Assembly (NCBI GenBank): GCA_029204225.1
Contig: CM055113.1
Location: 20,109,798-20,173,797 of the forward strand
Direction: 5' to 3'
From: Diphasiastrum complanatum
Lineage: Eukaryota > Streptophyta > Lycopodiopsida > Lycopodiales > Lycopodiaceae
DNA: 64,000 nt
The translations under genes were made by a program, and so were the position numbers. The notes under the pieces are model-generated. The model saw only the letters and a program-made list of their open reading frames with translations, did no database searches and was not told where the DNA came from. This document shows positions 33,575-44,768 of this stretch, in pieces. How positions within the stretch are numbered: position 1 is the first letter of the stretch; every line of letters begins with the position of its first letter.

Positions 33575-33847
33575 TGATTTTTTCAGGGCACTGCATGCAA
33601 ATCCACGCAGTGCATTGGCATGAGAGAAGCACGGTTCTCTCACGAGTAGTAGTCTCGCTTCACTAGCGGACAATTGGATCTTTTGATCCTAGACATAAGT
33701 ATCTTCTCGCACGCAGACGAAGCTTCTGTCTGCTTTCGTTTCGATTGCTTTACTAGCATCAGACTTCTTAAGTGTCTCTTCTCTTAGTTACACTATGTGT
33801 ATCATGTTTAGATTATACATCTACAACTAATCAGGGAATTACAAGAC
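33575..33847 (-). mobile_element. fragment of the 10871-type LTR, reversed
   Basis: On the minus strand this is homologous to about 11720-12030 (shared motifs AGCGAGAC.A.TACTC.TGAGAGAACC and CAATGCACTGCGTGG). It is clearly more diverged than the 41716-43203 copy. It separates the two copies of repeat H. Confidence 0.65.
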
Positions 33848-34198
33848 ACATGGTTACAACGGCAAGGCTTAGCCCAAATAGGCTTAGAGTTTTCCTTGAG
33901 TGGAATGGTATGGACTGCTACTTTTTTACAAAGGAAATGGTGGTGCCTCACAGAACGTAATCTGTGGGGCAAATTTCTTTTACATGCACCTTCTGGACGT
34001 TGGAAGGTGCACATAACAAAATTTACTTTTTTTTACATGCACCTTACCTTCCGCCCGGAAGGTGCGTGTAAAAAAAAATTACGTCAAAAAAAAAAATGTA
34101 AAAACAGAATTCACGCAAGGGAAGGGCCTGCTCCTCGGCCCTTCCGCCCGCGGAAGAATGTGCGCCCTCCGGCCTCCGCCCTCGGGCGCACAATCTTC
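33848..34198. repeat. repeat H, copy 2
   Basis: Second direct copy of 33233-33574 with the same hairpins, plus an extra GC-rich arm (CCTCCGCCCTCGGGCGCAC) at the right end. Confidence 0.6.
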
Positions 34199-34333
34199 CG
34201 GTATCTATCTAAAAATTTCTTGGGGGGGGGGGGAGGTCCTACTCAAGAGGCCCTTCTACCGCAGAAGAATGTGTAAAAATTTAGCTACTTGTTTATGATT
34301 GGACGCCAGATACATGATTACGAGTTGAAGACC
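34199..34333. repeat. repeat R1, third copy
   Basis: CTATCTAAAAATTTCTTGG, a G12 run, then the GCAGAAGAATGTG...GTTGAAGACCGTC unit seen at 21757-21963. It sits at the 3' break of the Ty3 element that follows. Confidence 0.75.
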
Positions 34334-35392
34334 GTCCTTTGAAATTATATGTCCGAGTACTACCCCATGGGTTACTCAAATTTGACACTTATCAAGGTTT
34401 AGTGAAATTTCAAATCGACGACAACGAATGAAGATTTTCTCCAATGCATCAAGGTGCATAGCCGCTGAGGAATGTACACCCAGATCGTAGAGATAAATCT
34501 CGACAATCCGATGTAACAGGTCTTGGAAAGCCAGTTGCATGGCCCTCTGAAATGTGGAAGGGGCATTGCATAAACCAAAAGGCATGACATTATAAGCATA
34601 AACCTCATTTTCTGTGGCAAAGGCCATTTTATGTTTATCTTCAGGGGCTATTTGAACAAGGAAATAACCGCTGAAAGCTTTAGTTCCTAACATTTCCTCT
34701 AAGATTTGGGTCATTAAAGACAAGGGAAAATGGTCTTTCTTTGTAACCGCATTAAGGTTTTTTAAATCAACACAAATACGAAGTTTTCTGTTTTTCTTGG
34801 GTACAACCACAATGGGTGATACCCAATCAGTATGTTGGACTTCATAAATGAACCCATCATCCAGCAATTTCTTAATATCTTCATTGATTTTCTTGCAATA
34901 GACAGGGTTACATCTGTAAGGTTTAGCCCTAGCAGGCTTAGCGTTGTCTTCTAAAGGAATCATATGAACTGCTACTTCAGGTGAGATTCCTTTCATTTAT
35001 GTATAGTTCCATGCAAATACATCCATGTATTTGTGAAGTAAAGTTTCTAGATCAAAAAGTTGTTTAAAGGAAAGGTGTGCACCAACATGAACTATTTGAT
35101 CCATCTCCTCGTTAGGATCTTTAAGGTTTAACATAATTGTTTTAGCAGGTCCTTCAAAGAAGTTGGAACTTGGTGTAGGTTCCTGGCGTGCTTGGAGTAA
35201 CTGGATAACAACGTCATCCAGTGTGAAATCTTTAAGCTTTTGTGGAAGATCAAAAGGTGGTTCCACAAAGTTTTCTGGAACTTTGGAAATCATCTGAGCT
35301 GAGGCACTACCGGATGTGGAAGCTTGGTCTGATTGTTTGGTTGCTGCCTCTTTAGACAAGGGCTTAATCGGTTGCTTAAGCTTCTCACACAT
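34334..35392 (-). pseudogene. Ty3/gypsy (gypsy-C) RT and upstream linker
   Basis: Minus strand. The linker frame 34997-35392 ends LLHKYMDVFAWNYT and a stop, followed immediately by MKGISPEVAVHMIPL: in related elements this is one continuous polyprotein, so the stop is a mutation. RT (34376-34996): GFIYEVQHTDWVSPIVVVPKK, LRICVDLKNLN, SGYFLVQIAPEDKHKMAF, MPFGLCNAPSTFQRAM. The catalytic box is YLYD instead of YxDD, which should abolish activity. It ends at R1 (34333), so RNase H and integrase are missing. Confidence 0.92.
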
Positions 35393-36961
35393 CTGTTTTT
35401 GACGCTTGGTTAATTTTGTATCAATTATTTTATTTTTTTGTAACCGAGGTTTTTAGGTTTTTGAGTGGGCGGTGTTGTTGCCTCACTTATCATATCAGCA
35501 TCGATTGTATACCAAACTTCGTTTGGATACACGTCCGATGTGTATACTTTGGGCTTGGGCCTATATGCCTGTGTGTTGGGTACTTTGGATGTCAGTTGGA
35601 CATGAGTCTACAAGATGTGTTTGTGCATTTTCTCAAGTGTGTCTATGTTTTTGTGCTCCTAGATCATGTTGTCCTCGTGGAGGTGGTCCTATGAGTGCTA
35701 GTTGTGGTTAATGTTCATGTCTAGATTGTCTGGGTAAGTCTTGTTTATGGACTTGGTTGTTTCATGGTGGATAGTGATGACTTTGGTTTTGTGAAACAAA
35801 CTGTTGTCGAGGAGGTTAATAATGTCCCCCTGACTGGTTGTGAGGCTTGTTCCTTGGGTTATAATAGCAATAAAGAAAGGTATGACCCATAAAGTCACAG
35901 ATGTCACATTTGATCAATGAAGTATTTGGGATCGGTTGGTATGAAGAGCACTCATTGCCAGTGTGTGCGATACGACAGTGAGGGCACCATGTATTCTCTC
36001 GTCTATGGTGGATTTGGCCAGTGGGTAACTGACCTGGCATCGATAGACTTAAGAGTGTTTTGAAACACTTTCGTGAGTTTCTCCATCTGTTGCTAGTGTT
36101 GCTAGTTAAGCAATTCCATTTGTGTTTTCCATAACTATTCTCGTGTTTCCTCATTTGGTTGAGCTTCTTAAACAACACGATGTTCTCTCCGTTCACGTGG
36201 CTCATCGACATCTGAGCCCTCGCCTTCTTCCCGAATGGCATCAGACATGGCTTGTTTCAATGATGTGTATTCATCATTGGAGCAAAGTTCGCATCGTATC
36301 CATGGTGTGAGTCCAACGAGGAGCCAAATGATGAGCAGATATTCTGTTGGTTGTTCTTGGACCTGACTTTTTAATCTTTTAAATCATTCAATGTAGTCAC
36401 ATACTTTATCATCTTTTGTCATTTTGATGTTACTCAACTTGACAAAAGGACTTTTGATCAAGCGAAATGGCTTGAATCGTTTGATAAATGCTTCCTGCAA
36501 GAGTGACTAGTCTCGTTTATCTTCACGATCAAGGTTAAAAACCATTATCATGCTCGATCGATCATGGTCATCGAGAAGAGCTATACCATGGCTTTTGGTG
36601 ATGTCTCGCCATAGACATTGCATTTGTTCTCAAAGACTTGAAGAAATCTTTGAGGGACAGTGTTGTCATCGTACTTAGGTAAATCTAACTTGGGAGTACA
36701 TTTTCCAGTTTGCGAAACATTATTTGCAAAAGCTCTGTTTAAGTGATCTTGTGCATGTGAAGATTCTACAGCATGAAAGTCTAGTCGATCGTATGGAGCT
36801 TCAAAATGCATGGATTCCCATCTGTCAAATGGGTTGGTTGATGGCTCTTGGACTTGGAATTTCATCCTAGAATATCTATTGAATCGAGCCTGTTTGGTAG
36901 ATGGAGAGTCCATCTCTGGTGGATAGTCCTCTGTGGAATTCGGATCGTAAGGACGATCCAT
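35393..36961 (-). pseudogene. gypsy-C gag with two zinc knuckles
   Basis: Minus-strand gag starting MDRPYDPNSTEDYPPEMDSP at 36961. Core block LDLPKYDDNTVPQRFLQVFENKCNVYGE (about 36700-36600), then in shifted frames FIKRFKPFRLIKSPF and WLLVGLTPW. Further down (35816-36241) are two zinc knuckles, CPHCRIAHTGNEC and CDICDFMGHTFLYC. 35393-35800 is decayed sequence between gag and RT in which no protease motif is visible. Several frameshifts. Confidence 0.85.
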
Positions 36962-37214
36962 AACAAATCTAGAGTACCTTAGGATTGAGTAAGTAGGCCT
37001 CTTGGACTCTTTGGTAACTTGACTGGTGTGTGTCTGTGTGTTTTTTTTTTTTTAAAATATTAGTCAGAGACGAATAATGTGGTGGTGTCCAAATGGCACA
37101 GTTGTTTTGATTTTTGGTGTTAGGGTTTTGCAATAAATTTGGAAAGAACTGTGGTATTTGGCAAACACTAAGACCTAGTCAAATAATAAAGAAGATGTTG
37201 TTTTGAAGTTGACT
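36962..37214 (-). other. gypsy-C leader, proximal part
   Basis: Non-coding between the gag start and the minisatellite. It has a T-run near 37040. No other feature. Confidence 0.5.
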
Positions 37215-37935
37215 TGGTTCAGGTTGGAAGTTGAAGCTCTCGGTTGAAATTTGATAGGGAATCCTCAGTTGAGAATTGATAGAAAGGTCCGGTGGTGAGC
37301 TGAGAGGGCTTCGGTCGAGATCAGATAAAGTACTTCGGTTGAGATCTGATAGAATACGTTGGTTGAGATCTAATAGAGTACTTCGGTTGAGATCCAATAG
37401 AACGCTTCGGTCGAGATCCAACAGAACACTTCAGTCAAGATCTAACAGAATGCTTCGGTCGAGATCTAACAGAACGCTTCGGTCGAGATCCAACAAAATG
37501 CTTCGGTTGAGATCTAACAAAATGCTTCAGTCGAGATCAAGATGGAAGGCTCCGGTCAAGATCTAACAGAAAGCCTCTGGTTGAGATATGATAGAAAGCT
37601 TCGATTGAGATTTGATAGAAAGCTTCCGGTCGAGATCTGACAAGATGTCTCTAGTCAAGATTTGAGAGAAGCCTCCGGTGAGATCTGACAAGATGTCTCC
37701 GGTCGAGATTTGAGAGAAGCCTCCGGTCGAGATTTGATAGGATGTCTTCGATCGAGATTTCACAGGTTGCTTCGGTTGAGACTAGATAGAAAGCTTCCAG
37801 TTGAGATCTTACAGGATGCCTCCAGTCGAGATGTAACTGAAAGGCACCAGTTGAGATGCGACAGAAGGTCTGTGGTCGAGATGTCAATTGAAAGGCTCGG
37901 GTGAAATCTGATCAATGAGCATCGGTTGAGGATTA
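37215..37935. repeat. 24-bp minisatellite in gypsy-C leader
   Basis: About 27-30 degenerate copies of a 24-bp unit, consensus CTTCGGTYGAGATCTAACAG plus AAYG. The left half (37320-37540) is more regular; the right half drifts and varies in unit length. Because 24 is a multiple of three, long frames exist on both strands with 8-residue repeats (RSRSNRTL on plus, DLNRSTLS on minus). These are probably a consequence of the period, not a protein. Confidence 0.92.
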
Positions 37936-38223
37936 ACTCAGGACTTGGCAAGATATTCCTAGTAGCGTTTCGGTCAAGAGTTGGTGTGTAGTTTTAATAG
38001 GTGAATGAAACAAGGTTCCGTCCAGTCCATATGAGAGTCGTGAAGCTCGGCTAGGTAAGGAGCATGAAGCCTCATTCGAAAACAGAGCTATACATCAGTC
38101 GAGACCAAAGTGACGAGCTCGGTAATGATGTGTGTGGGAGACTTCAAAGCGATGGTTTGGCAGCACAGATCGAAAAGGTTTGACGTTGATAAGTGTCTGT
38201 ATAGCTGTGGAAATGGCACCAAA
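37936..38223 (-). other. gypsy-C leader, distal part with PBS-like site
   Basis: Non-coding. On the minus strand, TTTGGTGCCATTTCC at about 38209-38223 is an Asp-tRNA-type PBS with two to three changes, adjoining the LTR end at 38224. Confidence 0.6.
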
Positions 38224-38905
38224 TGTTCACAGATTTCAGTCGAATCTGTGAACACATTTTTTTCTTCTTACTTCAAGTGGTTACCGCTCTGGAAAACGGG
38301 TGTTTCTGCCTGTTTCCAACAACCAGTTCTTTATAGTCAACTCTTCTTGCTTAGAACGGTTCCTAGGCAGAAGTATATCTCAGTTTGCAACGTGTATTCC
38401 TAGCCTGTCAGTGGGTTGAAATGGTTACGTTCACTCAACTACATGCATTTACAAGCCATGCAACCAATCCTAGCTCAAGTATAGATGAACGTTCTGGAAG
38501 AGAGCAAATCTACAATCTATCTACCAAACTATCTTGGGAAATCAGAGAATAATGCAATAACAAGATTAAGCTACTCAACAAGAAACAAGAAAGCTAACCT
38601 CCTAACAACATTCTACCAGCCCAAGAATCAAGAAACACCCATTTCTTGATGCTTGGAATACCCAAGAACAATCAAGGACATGATTGTCAGTGAATATGCA
38701 AAATCAAATCCACAATCTCAGCCTCTTTTGTTTACCTGCATGCTGAAACTACAAAATCAAGAAACAAGGAAGTTAATCCACATCTACATTCCACAAAGCA
38801 AGAAAGCAAGCAAGAGATCTAATTAATCCACAATCACAAAAGAAATCAGAACATGCTCATAGGAATTTCACTCAAGAAGATTGCCATGAACAAGGAGCTT
38901 CACAA
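38224..38905 (-). mobile_element. gypsy-C 5' LTR
   Basis: The LTR end next to the PBS is well marked by TGTTCACAG. The outer end is uncertain (proposed near CTTCACA at 38890-38905, before the CACTA-like fragment at 38915). The inner end carries a perfect 12-bp inverted repeat with a 7-bp loop (38224-38254). No 3' LTR is present. Confidence 0.5.
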
Positions 38906-38914
38906 TTATCTTTC

Positions 38915-39046
38915 AAGGCTTATACCGAGGCCAGATGCCTGGCCCGGCGCTTGAGCTTTCCGCTCTGCCCGCGACTCATTTTAAATTCTATCTTTACAAA
39001 AAAATACTCAAAAAAGGCGCTGGAAATTGCGCATCTTGTTGTAGTG
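38915..39046 (-). mobile_element. CACTA-like terminus, inverted
   Basis: Reverse complement of 18475-18605, ending CTTGTTGTAGTG at 39046. Confidence 0.5.
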
Positions 39047-39395
39047 AGAATGAGATATAGACTCATTTGGATTGGCAGATTTGTCGCATGATGATGCGGC
39101 AAATGATAACGAGTAACCACCAAATGAATAAGTGTGACAGTCCAATCTATTTCAACTCATGATATCAATCTGATTGCTCATAGATGCAATCACACTTTAT
39201 TATTTGACTAGTTGACATCAAACAAGAAGTCGACGCTTGTGAGTACACAAATTGTGGTCATGATATTTTTGTGATACATAAATTTCTTTATTCACTTGTG
39301 GATATGGCAACTATTGTTGATAGAAATTGGAATTTAGTGTGTTGATAGACAACAATTTTCAAAAGTGAGATCCATTTACATTCTATAACATACCG
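39047..39395 (-). repeat. middle-repetitive sequence M, inverted copy
   Basis: Inverse of 18130-18474; same orientation as the third copy at 48895-49206. Confidence 0.7.
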
Positions 39396-39699
39396 TGGTT
39401 TATACCGAGGGGCCTTTTTTCCATCAGTCATGATATTACTCTCGGTGAACAGAGTATTTTGGAATGCTTCTTGGCCTGCCTGACCCTCCCTATAACCCTC
39501 TCTATAACATTCTTTATAACCCTCTGCATAACCCTCCCCATAAATCTTTGAAAAAAATGGTGAAATTTGCAAGGCTTATACCAAGGACAAATGTCGGACT
39601 TGACACTCGAGCATTCCACTCCCTCGCGACTCATTTTAAATTCTCTCTCCACAAAAAATGCTCAAAAAGACGTTGGAAATCGTGTGTCTTGTTGTAGTG
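39396..39699 (-). mobile_element. CACTA-like terminus with complete head
   Basis: Inverse of 17855-18129 but with the terminal GTCTTGTTGTAGTG intact at 39686-39699. This supplies the head missing from the first copy. Contains the CCCTCTATAACC tandem run on this strand. Homology with 8317-8337 begins here, the left edge of the large direct repeat. Confidence 0.5.
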
Positions 39700-40167
39700 T
39701 ATAGACCTGCTAAAAACCACATAATCATAGCGTCATTATTTATTAGTTCAGGATCACACTCTAATCTTAGATGCTTGACCCGTTCAATACACTCTCACAC
39801 CCTTTCTTTCTTTTCCATTTTAATTTTACTTAAAAGTAGGAAAGGATCTTCCAAAAACTTTCTATGTTCAAATGTTGTGATTAGGCTAGCTTTAACCACC
39901 TCTCGATCCATACATTTAGTCTCATCCTGGTTGTAAAGCCAATCTTGTGTTGCTCATGTTAAGGCCATAGGAAATAGCTTAAGTTTATTTTGTGGAAAAA
40001 ACTTCACCATAAACCTCACATGATTTAGAAAAGATTTTGAGAAATCTGACTAGATCATACAACCCATTATACTTTGGTAACTCTAGACGAGGTGATTTTT
40101 TAACAATAACTTGTGGAGCAACAATCGGAGGGTCAGGTAAATCAGGTTCATTATACAAATCAGCCAT
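39700..40167 (-). pseudogene. Ty3/gypsy gag fragment, second copy
   Basis: Direct copy of 8338-8804: MADLYNEPDLPDPP, LELPKYNGLYDLVRFLK, then broken frames. One additional base near 40005 shifts the frame relative to copy 1. Confidence 0.8.
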
Positions 40168-41715
40168 TCTTCCAAATCACTTCAAGGAACAATGAGATTG
40201 GATCTAGACTTTTCAATTAACTCCTATCTCTGATCAGATTTGGAAAAAACTTTATCACTTGATTTCAATTAGATTTTGATTTTGAAAAAAAGATCTTGAT
40301 CCTCAACGCTTCTAGAAATAAGAATTTCTCAAAACCAATGGAAAATTGTAACAGAATCTTCCAAAAATTTGACAGTAGCTAGATTTGATAGATCAAAACT
40401 AGAATATGAATTAAAATATGAGCAACAAGAACAGAGGCTTAACTACTGGAAGGAAAGAAGAACAATCCAGGTGGTTTGAGAAAATGAAGATGCGGATTCA
40501 AAAAGTGAGTGTATACACTAAAGCAACAGTGGATCGACAACCGCATGTGCATGAAAGAAAGAAACTTCTGAAGATGAAGATGATCCCAGGAATGAGTCTG
40601 ATGAGCAAAGTGACAACAACGAAGCGGATGAGCGAAGCGAGGACAATGAGTCAGATGAGCAAAGTGACAATGAAAGTCAAGTCCCAGATCCGAATACAGT
40701 TGTAGGCAACAAATGTCCAATTCAAAATCCGAATCAACTTCCAACAACAGATGGTAAAAGTCAGGATTAGACGGAAGTCAAGATTCAGATCAAGATGTGA
40801 AGATAATTGAACATCCTTTTGAGTTTCACTTCAACCATCAAAGTCCAGAACTTGACCTACATCCATGCCTTAATCTAGTCCATAAACAAGCAACTATGGA
40901 TCGTCAAATTGAGAATATTGCTATGCTCAAAGAAAGTCGATCAAGGCATTCACCAAACTTTCAAAATGGCACCGATATTCCATGGCTTGGAAGTGAGTGG
41001 CTATTTAAAGGATTTGATCTGCAAACCAATTCAATTTAATTTGGGAGCTTGTGAGAATATTTGTTTTTTTTGACAACAATCTAATGGAGTATGAGGTATT
41101 CAACAAGGATATTGTCCACAATGAAGAGATTTCATTATTCCGTACAAATCCAACTTGTATCAATACTTTGGATTATTGTTCAATGCCTCATAGATCCATT
41201 TTACAAGATCTTCAAGTGACTTCAATTGAAGAACCATATTCCTATGAATTCTCTAGAACTCAATTGTCAATATCTAATTCATGCGCTTATCCATAATGCA
41301 TGGATGTGAATAATGACTGGGAATGTTCTCTCAATCAACCAAAACTCTATCGGAAACTGACTTTAAAATATACCAGCAATTTGTATCAGTTTCTTTGGAG
41401 AAGTTTGCATTGCTCAGTGGATACTAACTCGGTGAATCTTTTATTGAGTAATGTCAACAATGATTGTTCATCAATGGTTATTTAGAATAATCGAAACATC
41501 AAATCTTTGGTTCAGCTTTGGAATGTATTTTTACTATTTGGGATTGTTGCTTCAACGATTTATATGGGCAACTGCAAATTTTATATTTCAAAACGAGAGT
41601 CGATTTTTGAGGTCAATCAGGTCAATTATTCACAATCACCTATGAATGAGGTATTGACCAAATTAATCAGACAAGCATCTTTATTTTGAGGACAAAAATG
41701 TTTAATTAGGGGGAG
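40168..41715 (+). pseudogene. retroelement 3' region, second copy
   Basis: Direct copy of 8805-10870: acidic linker (about 40560-40700), unknown ORF parts (40797-41690), polypurine tract GGGGGAG before 41716. Lacks the equivalent of 10305-10816. Frames that are open in copy 1 are broken here. Confidence 0.6.
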
Positions 41716-43203
41716 TGTCATGTACTTTTAGTACATCCATGCTTATACATGCAAGATAATATCCAATGTAAAGCTTTGTAGGCCCAAAAGGAGCCATTAG
41801 CCTTAAGAACAAGGCGGTTCTCTCTTTAGGCCCTCCAAAGTAATTAATAAGGATAATAGGCCAATAAGGGCCCAATGTAGTTTAAATAATACTTAACAAG
41901 GGATAACTATCCCTCAAGATAGTTATGTTTAGTTAAGTAAGACATCAATTTGTGAATCTTTTGGCTCATTTGTAGGTGAGAGCTTCTTGCTTCCTCCTTG
42001 TGAATATGAGCTATGGGAATTTCCTTTGTTAGGTCTCATGTGCCCTATCCACATGAATTCATGCACATTTTCCATTGATTGTACTATTTCTTTCATTGCT
42101 AATGTGATTCAATGATGATCTGCATCTTTGTAGCTTTCTATGGACATGCTATCTTGATTGTCTTCTTGAAGAAACAAAACGTTTCTAATTACAAAGCCTT
42201 GCTAGCCTTCAGTCCTCAGCCCAACGAAGACATTCGCGAACTCGAAGATCTGGAGACACGAAGCACAAAAAGTTTCTTGAACACGAAAGTCAAAGGAAAC
42301 AAAGAAGAACAGTTTACGAAGACGGAAGTCAAAGGAGACGAAGACGAACGAATAGTGAACACGAAAGATCCAGAACGAGATTCCTTTGCGGTCCAGTACG
42401 AGAGAAAGGCATACGAGCAAAATGAAACCCGTTTTGCCCTCACACTCCAAAGAGTACCAGCTAAGATCACGCAAGTACCCAGAAGTATAGAGATCTGATC
42501 TGATGACATGACATCAGCAGATACTTCCTAGGCCGTGGCTAATCTGCCACTCTTGTAACTTCTTGACTACTTGCTTAATCACTCTAATCTTTGATTTACA
42601 TAGAGCGACCATGCTTACTGGATGATACTTGACATATAGATCAACATAATACACACAATGTAACAACAAAACAGTCTGATGCTAGTAAGCAATCAAGACA
42701 AAAAATACAAAATTCTTGTCCGCCTGCGTGCGAAGACAATTCTATCTAGGATCAGAAGATCCAACTGTTCGCTAGTAAAGCGAGACGATTACTCATGAGA
42801 GAACCGCGTTTCTCTCACGCCAATGCACTGCGTGGGTATGCACGTAGTGCTCAAAGAATCAGAGAAGAAAATCAATAGATGATATTGTAGCCTTCGCACA
42901 CATATCAATTTGTGTTGTGTCTGATCTCGAATGCAAATGTTTCTGCTATTAATCACGTGTCTGAGTTTCTTCTTGTTCATTCTGAATTTCGCACTTTGGT
43001 GGAAACTATGGTGAATGCTATATTAATTTTATGAACGTAGATCAATAGTGATTGACTACACTCTGGAGGACTGTAGGAGTGATTCAGCTGAGAGTGTCCA
43101 GTGATCGCATCTGAACTCCATCCGAGACGAAGAGAGTCGTGCTTGATTCGCCTTTGCGAAAGTTTCGCGGATCCGACGAATTCATCAGTCATCATTTTCA
43201 ATA
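41716..43203 (+). mobile_element. LTR block, second copy
   Basis: Direct copy of 10871-12345, starting TGTCATGTAC after the polypurine tract and ending two bases before a copia PBS (43205). Includes the 497-bp stretch identical to 11278-11774. Confidence 0.6.
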
Positions 43204-43204
43204 G

Positions 43205-44038
43205 TGGTATCAGATCCCACCCTGTCATACTCTGACATAGCCGAGAACCTATCAGATCCAGGAGGCCAAGCATTTAGACAATCAACCATCAACAAGGAAA
43301 CAGACTTCAAGAAGCAATGGTCTCAATCAGCAGCATGCAGAGCAAGATCTGCACGATACTTGATTCTTCAGGATCTAACTTTCTAGCCTGGAAAGTTAAA
43401 ACATCTTTGATACTCAAGGGAAAAGGACTCTTCCCCTGGGTGGATGGCACAGAAGAAATGCCTATGACAACATGCAAGGAGCTACGTGAATGGAAGGAGA
43501 AAAACGACAAGGCAGTAGCCTTGCTATCATCTTCCATCGAAGATAGCCTCACACTTGACCTGGCTACACTCTCCAAGGCTAAGGAGATGTGGGATGCATT
43601 ACTCACTAGATTTTAAATGAAATCAAGAAGTCATATCATGATGCTGGAAGATCAGATGACGAATTTGTAGTGGGATGGAAAAGACCTCACCTCTTTCGTA
43701 AGAAAGATGAAGAGACAATTTCTATCGCTACATAACTCTGGAGCAGAGAATGTAGTGTCAGCTGAGAAGCAGCTCATGGACCTGTTGAGAGCCTTACTCA
43801 GATCATTCCATATGACAAGAACCCTGCTCAAAAAAAATCCCGCCATGAACCTCGAAAAGGCGATTGTCGAGATTCGAGAGGAAGTCATGGGCAGAGAACA
43901 TCTGGATCACAAAGATGGTTCTGACCAGGCCCTCTACGGCAACAAAGAAAAATCAAAGAAGCAATTTAAGTCTAAGAGGGAGTCCAATCAGAGGCAGGAT
44001 CGTGATCAACAAGCAGAGGGAACAAGCAAGGGCAACTG
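43205..44038 (+). pseudogene. copia-B PBS and gag, interrupted by copia-A
   Basis: PBS TGGTATCAGATCC, then gag from 43317: MVSISSMQSKICTILDSSGSNFLAWKVK, VALLSSSIEDSLTLDL, KAKEMWDALLTRF, and after a stop/frameshift the C-terminal basic part (43707-44038: AENVVSAEKQLMDLLRALLRSF, EGTSKGN). It ends at AACTG, where the copia-A LTR begins. Its downstream zinc knuckles are not here but at 17706-17855 in the other copy of the locus. Confidence 0.88.
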
Positions 44039-44768
44039 TGTGAAGATTATTAAAATATTATCTTCCTATCTCGAGTTTGGGGTCATGTCCATGGTGATTT
44101 TCACTAAAATTCATGTTGTACATAAAAGGAGTTTGAATTGAGCACATATCCTTCTAGTGTAGTTCGGATTTGAGTTAGATAGGCTCAATTATGATGACAT
44201 GCAGATGTTTAGATAGCATGCAAAGTTTTACTGTATGCATGCAAGCCACATGCAATTAGTGCATGCAACATGCAAAGTAGTTTATGTGATCTACACATGT
44301 CTAGGCAATTTTATGAGTTGACATGCAGTACATGCAACATCCATGCATGCAGTTACACATGTGGATCTCTGGTAGGTGAATTAGTTCAGTTAAGTGGACT
44401 TTCCATGCAACTCCACTATAGGAATTCGAGTCTCTCTCATGTAGGGAAAGCTGAGCATGTTTTGCCATATTGTGAATATTGAGATTTTGGTGTTTTGGAC
44501 CCATTCTCTCTCTACCCAAGTTTTCTATGCTTGATTTTCTCTCTCTACCCGAGAGCAGCCTCTTTTTCCCATACTGAACACTTAGAATTATTTCTGACAT
44601 TCATTTCTCATAGTGAAGAGTTAGATTTTTTCATCAAATGTATGTCATTGTGCTCTTGTCTTAGATTTTTCAAGCATACTGTTCTTTGATCAATCTTGTG
44701 CAGTCACAACACCTCAGTAAGATCATGTAGGGTGTGTAATGAAGTTCACACGTGCTAAAAGCTTCACA
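44039..44768 (+). mobile_element. copia-A 5' LTR (complete), second locus
   Basis: 730 bp, TGTGAAG...CTTCACA, followed by PBS TGGTATCAGAGC (44769-44780). Confidence 0.95.

Noticed and set aside
33896-34298. Overlapping ORFs of 126 and 78 codons
   Set aside because: Run through hairpin repeat, homopolymers and an antisense RT scrap; no protein-like conservation.
37276-37566. Ser/Arg-repeat ORF (RSRSNRTL units) as an SR-type protein
   Set aside because: It is explained entirely by a 24-bp tandem repeat; open frames exist on both strands and there is no flanking coding context.
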